6,113 bases of DNA, from contig JABMRP010000334.1 of the NCBI GenBank assembly GCA_013202535.1, positions 1 through 6,113 of the forward strand. The letters are read 5' to 3'. Under the pieces are notes generated by a model that was given only the letters and a program-made list of their open reading frames with translations, had not been told where the DNA came from and did not search any database. Source of the stretch: Planctomycetota bacterium. GTDB taxonomy: Bacteria; Planctomycetota; Planctomycetia; Pirellulales; Thermoguttaceae. The position numbers were made by a program, and so were the translations under genes. Positions 1 through 4,411 of the stretch are shown here, piece by piece; position 1 is the first letter of the stretch, and every line of letters begins with the position of its first letter.

Positions 1-581
1 ACGGCCGGTTGCCGGCTCTCGTCGGGATATTGCAGGGCGATCGCCTGCTTCATGCCGACCGGTCCGGTTCCAACCACGACAAACAATTCGCGTCCGGCGG
101 GCAGCGCCGGGCGAAACGTACTTCCCTGGGGCGAGTGGCCCGCCTGAAAGCGGTGCTGGACGACGGTTTGATCGTCGACGTGCAGCGCGACGGTCATCTC
201 ACTTTGGACCCGGCCGAATCGAGCACTGAGCCGCACGACCGACTCCTTGCCCGGCTCCAAACGACACGGTGTCTCCGCCGGAGTCGTCACCCGGCTGGGA
301 ACATTGTCGCCGTCGGGCACGGTGACGGAGACTCGACCGGCCACGCTCTGGCTACCGCCTCGAAGCGTGACTTCGACCTGCGTCCACAAACCGACCCGGT
401 AATAGCCGGCGATTCCCACGCGCACGCCGACGATCTCCGGCGGTTCCTCGCCGGCACGCACCGTGCTCGTTGCGGTCGTCAGGCTCAGGCAAGCGACCAC
501 CGCGGCAAGCCACCGGCGCCGGCAGCCGAACCGGCCGGGCAGAATCTCTCGCATCATGGGTCGTGTGAGCGGTTGTGTCAT
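1..581 (-). CDS. Exported protein of unknown function, 3' end outside the window
   Basis: An open frame of 193 codons starts at an ATG (579-581) and continues without a stop to the left edge, so the C-terminus is missing. The N-terminus looks like a signal peptide: a basic stretch ending in three arginines (residues 21-23), a hydrophobic core WLAAVVACLSL (24-34), and a plausible cleavage after VRA (41-43). Starts at Met9 or Met10 are also possible. The mature part begins with EIVGVRVGIAGYYRVGLWTQ (49-68) and then beta-strand-like segments such as VEVTLRGG and RVSVTVPDGDN, suggesting an all-beta envelope domain. I do not recognise a named family; similar-looking exported proteins are, as I remember, found in planctomycetes. 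The start overlaps the stop of the MazG-like gene (ATGA), and only a weak purine stretch precedes it, so translation is probably coupled. The CDS call is firm and the function is unknown. Confidence 0.75.
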   Translation of the reverse strand, partial: MTQPLTRPMMREILPGRFGCRRRWLAAVVACLSLTTATSTVRAGEEPPEIVGVRVGIAGYYRVGLWTQVEVTLRGGSQSVAGRVSVTVPDGDNVPSRVTTPAETPCRLEPGKESVVRLSARFGRVQSEMTVALHVDDQTVVQHRFQAGHSPQGSTFRPALPAGRELFVVVGTGPVGMKQAIALQYPDESRQPA

Positions 582-892
582 GGTTTTCCGGCGTCGGGAC
601 AAGTGCAAACGAATTGCCCGCAACCGGGGCAACCCGATCCGTACTTCTCGGCCACCGCCCGCGATAGGTCGACGCCGACGACGTTGGCGATCGTGGTGAG
701 CCAGGCCAGGACATCGGCGAATTCGGCCGCACGCTCCTGATCGGTTCCGTCGCGCAGCGCGGCGGCCAGTTCGCCGATCTCCTCCATCAGCCACATGAAG
801 GTGCCGTCGACCCCTCGGGCGGCGTCCTTCTCGTGGTACATGTCGCGAATCAACTGCTGGAATTGCGCGAACGTTACTGTGCTGTTGGTCAC
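578..892 (-). CDS. MazG-like nucleotide pyrophosphohydrolase with C-terminal Cys cluster
   Basis: This 104-residue protein is a short single-domain member of the all-alpha NTP pyrophosphatase (MazG-like) superfamily, which hydrolyses (d)NTPs to monophosphates and pyrophosphate in the cytoplasm. The metal-binding signature is visible: EEIGE (E37, E38, E41) in the first motif helix and EFAD (E57, D60) in the second. Both are complete, so the enzyme may be active; its substrate cannot be read from sequence. After the helical core come Y84 and a cysteine cluster, C88-P-x-C91 followed by C96-x-C98, which could bind zinc. The start is GTG (890-892), supported by a strong GAGGAGG site 10 bases upstream and by a GTGA overlap with the stop of the preceding TPR gene. 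The TGA stop (578-580) overlaps the next start. There is no signal peptide, unlike both neighbours. A structural or regulatory role for the Cys tail is inference. Confidence 0.88.
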   Translation of the reverse strand: MTNSTVTFAQFQQLIRDMYHEKDAARGVDGTFMWLMEEIGELAAALRDGTDQERAAEFADVLAWLTTIANVVGVDLSRAVAEKYGSGCPGCGQFVCTCPDAGKP

Positions 893-3723
893 GGCGTGGC
901 GGCCTCCTCGATTTCTTCAAGCATTTGTGCGGCCCCGGGGAAATCAGGCACGCGCTGGAGCAGATCTTCCAGAACTTCGATCGCCTCGCGCGGCCGTTGA
1001 GCCTGGCGACAGGCTTTTGCCCAACCGAACCGTGCCGCCGAGTCGTCGGGATCCAGGTTCACGGCAATCTCGAACTCCTCGATCGCTCGGACAAAACGCC
1101 CCTCGCCGGACAGCGACTCGGCAAACATCCGGTGCAAGGCGGCGTCGGCCACGTCGATCTCCAGCGCCCGGCGCGCCCATTGGGCTGCGTGGGCGAAGTC
1201 CTTCTCCTTCAGCGCCAGTTTGGTCAGCCGGGTTCGCCAGTCGACGTCCGCCGACTCGGCACGGGCCAGCCGGGTCAGGTTCTCGATCAGTTTCGGCCGG
1301 TTCCCGGCGGCCTCGTATACTTCGACCAGCGACTTGGTCCACTGGAGGTTGGCCTCTTCGTGCTTCTGGCCCAGGGCGAACAGCCGCGCCGCCTCGTCGA
1401 ATTCCTCCCCTTGCAACTTCAACTCGGCCAGCAACTGCAAACCGTTGGGCTCCGGAGCGTCCGTGTCGAGACACTGCTGGAGCATGGCGACGGCCTCGTC
1501 GGTCTTCTCCCCGCGCACCTTCATTCGGGCCGCCACGTAGGTTGCCAACGGGTGCCGGGGCTGCAGTTTCAGGGCAGCCTCGGCCATGGCCGACGCCTCT
1601 TTGAACTCGCGACGCCGCAAGAGCGAAAAGGCCAGGCGGGCGGCTACCTCGACGTCGGCGGGATCGGTGCGGTGGGCTTCCTGTAGTTCGGCAAACTTGC
1701 GCGGCTCCGGGGTCGCCAAACTACTCAGACCGGCGACCGTTTCTTCGAGATACGCGACGTATCCTTTCTCGAAATCGGCCTGCTCGGCACCGGTCGCCCG
1801 GCGGATCGCCTCCGGCGTATCCAATCCGTCGGCATACGCCTGGAGCAGTTTCCCGAGCGATTCCTCCCCGTGCGCGGCGGTCATGTACTGGGCATACAAC
1901 TCCGCCTGGCAATAGGCCATCTGCCAGTCGTCGCTGGAATTGGGCCGGGTAAAACCGAAGTTGATCGTCTCCAGATCGAATAGATCCCCCTCGGGCACAC
2001 GATCCTCCAGCAGGGTGTTCCACCGGGCCGAACGGGGACAATCCTCGGCCAACACGGCCAGCGCCTCGGTGTACCAGTGGGGGATATTGAAGTGCGTCTG
2101 CTCCAGCGTGAAGAGATGGACCGTCTCGTGCTTGAGCACCTCGGCCCAATTGAAGCGCCGCTTGTGCTCGTCGTCTTCGTCGCCGGGCGAGACGATGGCC
2201 ACCATGCGCCCGGCACACGCTCCCACCGTGCCGATGTAGGGCAGCCCGGTCATTCGCGTGCTGAACCAATTGTGGCCGGTCTGACCGTCGGCCGAATTGA
2301 AAATCTCGATGAGAAACTTCTTCGACGGCTCGTAGCCGAATTGCCGGCAGAATTGCGGATACAACTCTTCCAGGTAGAGTCCCGCATAGTCGGCCAGCAC
2401 GCGATCCTTGCCGGGATCGAAACGAATGAGAAAATGGGGCGTTTGTAGGGTCTGGTATCCGTCGAGTACCTCCAGCACCTCAAGCATGTTGTTGACGCGC
2501 ACGTTGAACGGGTCGATCTCGAACGCTTTCTTCAGCAGCACGCGGGCGTCGGCCTCGTGGCCCACGCGCATGTACAACAGGCCCAGTTCGGCGCGCGGCC
2601 CGATCCGCCGTGGCGACTGCTCGATTGCGCGGCGGAAGCACTTCTGGGCCAGATCGAAGCGATGCCGGTCCTGGAGCCAATGGGCCTTGGCCAAGGAGAA
2701 AGTCCCGCCGCGGGCATGGGCGGCGGTTTGCTCGGCGGGCGGGTCGGTCGCCGGCGCCGGATGCCGGCCGCCGGTGTTCTCGTGCAACATGAGGTAGGCG
2801 CCCAATCGGCCCAACGCTTCCTGGGAACGCGGATTGATCGACAACGCCTCCTCGCGGAGCAGTCGGGCAGCCTCTCGGGGCTGGAAGTTGGCCCATGCCA
2901 AATCGGCTTTCAACAGCCACGCGTCGAGCAGCTTGGGGTTGATCTCCAGCGCCCGATCGGCCGACGCCTGGGCCTTTTCGATATCGCGCTTTTCCAAAGC
3001 CAGGCGCCCCAACGCGGCATGAACTTCCGCCGCGGCCGGGTTGATCGCCAGCGCCGCCTCGAATTCGTCGGCGGAGTCGGGGAAATTGTACTTCTCCAGC
3101 AACAGCAGCCCCGACTCGTAATGGGCCGGCCAATACGCCGGTTCGGCTGCCAACGCGTCGGGATACAATTCGTTGACGAGAAAACGAAATTGCTGGTGGA
3201 GCCGGTTCCACCTTGCATACTGGGCCGCGGCCAGACCGATCCAATGCAACGATTCGGCGTCCTCCACGTCGCGCCCGTTGTAGTATTCCAGAAACCAGGC
3301 ATAGTCGCGCTGGGCTTCGTCCGGGCGACCGGCCAATCGGGCCGACTCGGCTCGAAGCCACCTCGCCTGGAGTTGGTCGCGGTCGAGTTTGATGGCCGCC
3401 TCGCAATGTACGTCAACCGCCCGGAAATCGCCTCGCCGAAACGCCAATGCGGCCCACTCGGCCTGGACCTCGGCATGGTCTTGGGCCAGCAGTTGCAGGG
3501 CGGCCACGGCTTCGTCGAGCTTGCCCACGGCGGCCAGGCATCGGGCGTGGCCCACGGCGGCCGCCGGCTCTTGCGGGGATTTCGAGGCATAGATCGCCCG
3601 GGCCTCGTCGTACTTGCCCCCCAGTAGCAGTTGCCGCGCTTCGGCCAGTTCCTCGCCGGCCGCCGAAGCGACGATCGGGCAAAGGAGCAGGCAGGCAATG
3701 AGAATGGGTGTCGAGCGAATCAT
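889..3723 (-). CDS. Exported TPR protein with central peptidase-MA-like HExxH domain
   Basis: This 944-residue protein starts at ATG 3721-3723. A signal peptide follows at once (residues 1-22, hydrophobic core ILIACLLLCPIVA, cleavage near SAA), which supports this start although no Shine-Dalgarno site is visible. TPR-like helix pairs fill roughly residues 24-147 and 200-410, for example HYESGLLLLEKYNF and AEVHAALGRLALEKRDIEKA. They are interrupted by a His/Pro/Ala-rich low-complexity insert at about 314-340. Residues 420-660 form a different domain containing HETVH (532-536) and, 17 residues later, E553 in PHWYTEALAVL. This is the gluzincin arrangement of the peptidase-MA-like family, so a zinc metallopeptidase is likely. 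TPRs resume at about 672-935. TPR arrays usually bind proteins, so the flanks may recruit substrates or partners outside the cytoplasm. It is the first gene of the minus-strand unit. Its substrate is unknown, and catalytic activity is inferred from motif geometry alone. Confidence 0.92.
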   Translation of the reverse strand: MIRSTPILIACLLLCPIVASAAGEELAEARQLLLGGKYDEARAIYASKSPQEPAAAVGHARCLAAVGKLDEAVAALQLLAQDHAEVQAEWAALAFRRGDFRAVDVHCEAAIKLDRDQLQARWLRAESARLAGRPDEAQRDYAWFLEYYNGRDVEDAESLHWIGLAAAQYARWNRLHQQFRFLVNELYPDALAAEPAYWPAHYESGLLLLEKYNFPDSADEFEAALAINPAAAEVHAALGRLALEKRDIEKAQASADRALEINPKLLDAWLLKADLAWANFQPREAARLLREEALSINPRSQEALGRLGAYLMLHENTGGRHPAPATDPPAEQTAAHARGGTFSLAKAHWLQDRHRFDLAQKCFRRAIEQSPRRIGPRAELGLLYMRVGHEADARVLLKKAFEIDPFNVRVNNMLEVLEVLDGYQTLQTPHFLIRFDPGKDRVLADYAGLYLEELYPQFCRQFGYEPSKKFLIEIFNSADGQTGHNWFSTRMTGLPYIGTVGACAGRMVAIVSPGDEDDEHKRRFNWAEVLKHETVHLFTLEQTHFNIPHWYTEALAVLAEDCPRSARWNTLLEDRVPEGDLFDLETINFGFTRPNSSDDWQMAYCQAELYAQYMTAAHGEESLGKLLQAYADGLDTPEAIRRATGAEQADFEKGYVAYLEETVAGLSSLATPEPRKFAELQEAHRTDPADVEVAARLAFSLLRRREFKEASAMAEAALKLQPRHPLATYVAARMKVRGEKTDEAVAMLQQCLDTDAPEPNGLQLLAELKLQGEEFDEAARLFALGQKHEEANLQWTKSLVEVYEAAGNRPKLIENLTRLARAESADVDWRTRLTKLALKEKDFAHAAQWARRALEIDVADAALHRMFAESLSGEGRFVRAIEEFEIAVNLDPDDSAARFGWAKACRQAQRPREAIEVLEDLLQRVPDFPGAAQMLEEIEEAATP
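903..909 (-). promoter_or_regulatory. Strong internal ribosome binding site for the MazG-like gene
   Basis: On the minus strand this reads GAGGAGG and lies 10 bases before the GTG start at 892-890, inside the last codons of the TPR gene (the EEA of its C-terminus). It is the best Shine-Dalgarno match seen at any start in the window and it decides the GTG start of the MazG-like protein. Together with the GTGA stop/start overlap it suggests reinitiation plus independent loading. Confidence 0.7.
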
Positions 3724-3904
3724 GTCAAAAAGCGACCGGGCACTCGGGGCGATATGTCTTGGTATACCTTTACGTTATCGCAAGACGGCCGGTTCGGCAA
3801 CCCATTGGAGCCACCCCGTTTGACAGCCTCGCCCCGGGGCCGTATCATCCGGCAATGGAGTTGCCCCGACCCCCGCTCCCCCCAACCCTCATGGCGTACC
3901 GATC
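3724..3904. other. Divergent intergenic region
   Basis: These 181 bases separate the divergently transcribed TPR and tRNA-binding genes. The plus-strand side has a clear promoter (3820-3848). On the minus-strand side there is a more AT-rich stretch around 3751-3780 with an 8-base palindrome GGTATACC (3761-3768), but I could not find a -35/-10 pair with normal spacing for the TPR operon. TTGCGA (3783-3778) has no good -10 partner at 16-18 bases. The minus-strand promoter must lie here or use a different sigma factor. Confidence 0.6.
3820..3848 (+). promoter_or_regulatory. Sigma70-type promoter for the tRNA-binding gene
   Basis: A perfect -35 hexamer TTGACA (3820-3825) is followed after exactly 17 bases by TATCAT (3843-3848), which matches the -10 consensus at five of six positions. 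Transcription would start near A3855, giving a leader of about 50 bases. The spacer contains a 10-base perfect palindrome GCCCCGGGGC (3831-3840), which could be a binding site or just GC-rich sequence. Confidence 0.7.
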
Positions 3905-3908
3905 ATGA
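3855..3908 (+). other. Possible leaderless proline-rich upstream ORF (17 codons)
   Basis: An ATG sits at the predicted transcription start (3855-3857) and opens a frame encoding MELPRPPLPPTLMAYRS. It ends in TGA at 3906-3908, overlapping the ATG of the tRNA-binding gene at 3905-3907. A second in-frame ATG at 3891 would give a 5-codon version. If translated, it would be leaderless and coupled to the downstream gene, which itself has no Shine-Dalgarno site. Chance is a real alternative, because proline codons are expected in this C-rich leader. Confidence 0.25.
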
Positions 3909-4237
3909 AACCTCAAATTCCGTACGAGACGTTCGCCAATCTCGATCTCCGCGTGGCCACGGTGCTGGCCGCCCGCGAGCATCCCAACGCCGACAAATTG
4001 CTGCTGCTGCAAATTCGCGTCGGCCCGGACGAAGAAAAGCAGATCGTGGCCGGGATCCGCGGTCACTACACGATCGAAGAACTCGTCGGCCGGCAGATCG
4101 TCGTGGTCGCCAATCTCGAAGAGGTGGTCATCCGCGGCGAAGAATCCAACGGCATGCTCCTGGCCGCCGGAGACGGCGACGCCGTCGTCCTGCTGCAACC
4201 CGATCGCGAGTGCATGCCGGGCGCGACGATTAAGTAG
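3905..4237 (+). CDS. Stand-alone tRNA-binding OB-fold protein (MetRS beta-subunit/Trbp111 type)
   Basis: This 110-residue protein consists of a single EMAP-II/Trbp111-type OB fold, the same domain found at the C-terminus of many methionyl-tRNA synthetases and as free tRNA-binding proteins. Family hallmarks are FANLDLRVATVLAAREHPNA (10-29), ADKLLLLQIRVG (29-40), KQIVAGI (45-51), a VANL turn (68-71), and SNGMLLAA (81-88), with a C-terminal PDRECMPGATIK. Length is normal for the free form. It probably binds the tRNA elbow as a dimer in the cytoplasm, possibly assisting MetRS; no synthetase gene is in the window to confirm this. The SNGMLLAA motif fits the MetG C-terminal type better than CsaA. 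The loop after VANL carries E72-E73, where many homologues have basic residues. The ATG at 3905 has no Shine-Dalgarno site, but the domain starts at the expected distance from it. Confidence 0.93.
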   Translation: MKPQIPYETFANLDLRVATVLAAREHPNADKLLLLQIRVGPDEEKQIVAGIRGHYTIEELVGRQIVVVANLEEVVIRGEESNGMLLAAGDGDAVVLLQPDRECMPGATIK

Positions 4238-4272
4238 CGGCCGATCGAGGTGGTCGTACCGGAGATCGGCCG
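4238..4272 (+). terminator. Hairpin directly after the tRNA-binding gene, possible terminator
   Basis: CGGCCGATC (4238-4246) and GATCGGCCG (4264-4272) form a perfect 9-bp stem with a 17-base loop. GGT and ACC inside the loop could extend the pairing. The stem begins at the base after the TAG stop. Only two T residues follow it, so it is not a canonical intrinsic terminator. It may instead be a 3' stabiliser, or termination may need Rho. Confidence 0.45.
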
Positions 4273-4306
4273 TTGAGCCAAACTCGGTCGGCCCACGGCA
4301 ATTGTC

Positions 4307-4335
4307 TTGACCTTCGATAGCTCGCCCGATACACT
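4307..4335 (+). promoter_or_regulatory. Sigma70-type promoter for the HzsA-related gene
   Basis: TTGACC (4307-4312) and TACACT (4330-4335) are separated by exactly 17 bases, with five and four matches to the respective consensus hexamers. Transcription would begin near 4341-4342, leaving a leader of about 70 bases. Together with the upstream hairpin, this suggests the HzsA-related gene is transcribed separately from the tRNA-binding gene. Confidence 0.5.
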
Positions 4336-4396
4336 CAATACCACCGTCGGGGATTTCAGACTTCCCATCCGTCCGTAACCATACCCATGTACTTAC

Positions 4397-4403
4397 AGGG
4401 TGG
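4397..4403 (+). promoter_or_regulatory. Ribosome binding site for the HzsA-related gene
   Basis: AGGGTGG lies 8 bases before the ATG at 4412 and is an acceptable Shine-Dalgarno sequence. It supports this start over the out-of-frame ATG at 4387. The signal peptide beginning at 4412 gives independent support. Confidence 0.45.
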
Positions 4404-4411
4404 ACTATCCG

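Noticed and set aside
9..740. 243-codon plus-strand open frame at the left edge
   Set aside because: It overlaps, in antisense, the coupled exported-protein and MazG-like genes, which have start/stop overlaps, a signal peptide and catalytic motifs. The plus frame has none of these.
2557..3627. 356-codon plus-strand open frame opposite the TPR gene
   Set aside because: Its translation is low-complexity Arg/Gly/Gln-rich with no domain. It mirrors the codon bias of the TPR gene on the other strand.
3751..3783. Minus-strand promoter TTGCGA with CATATC for the TPR operon
   Set aside because: The spacing is 21 bases, outside the normal range, and the closer hexamer at 17 bases (AAGACA) is a poor -10 match.
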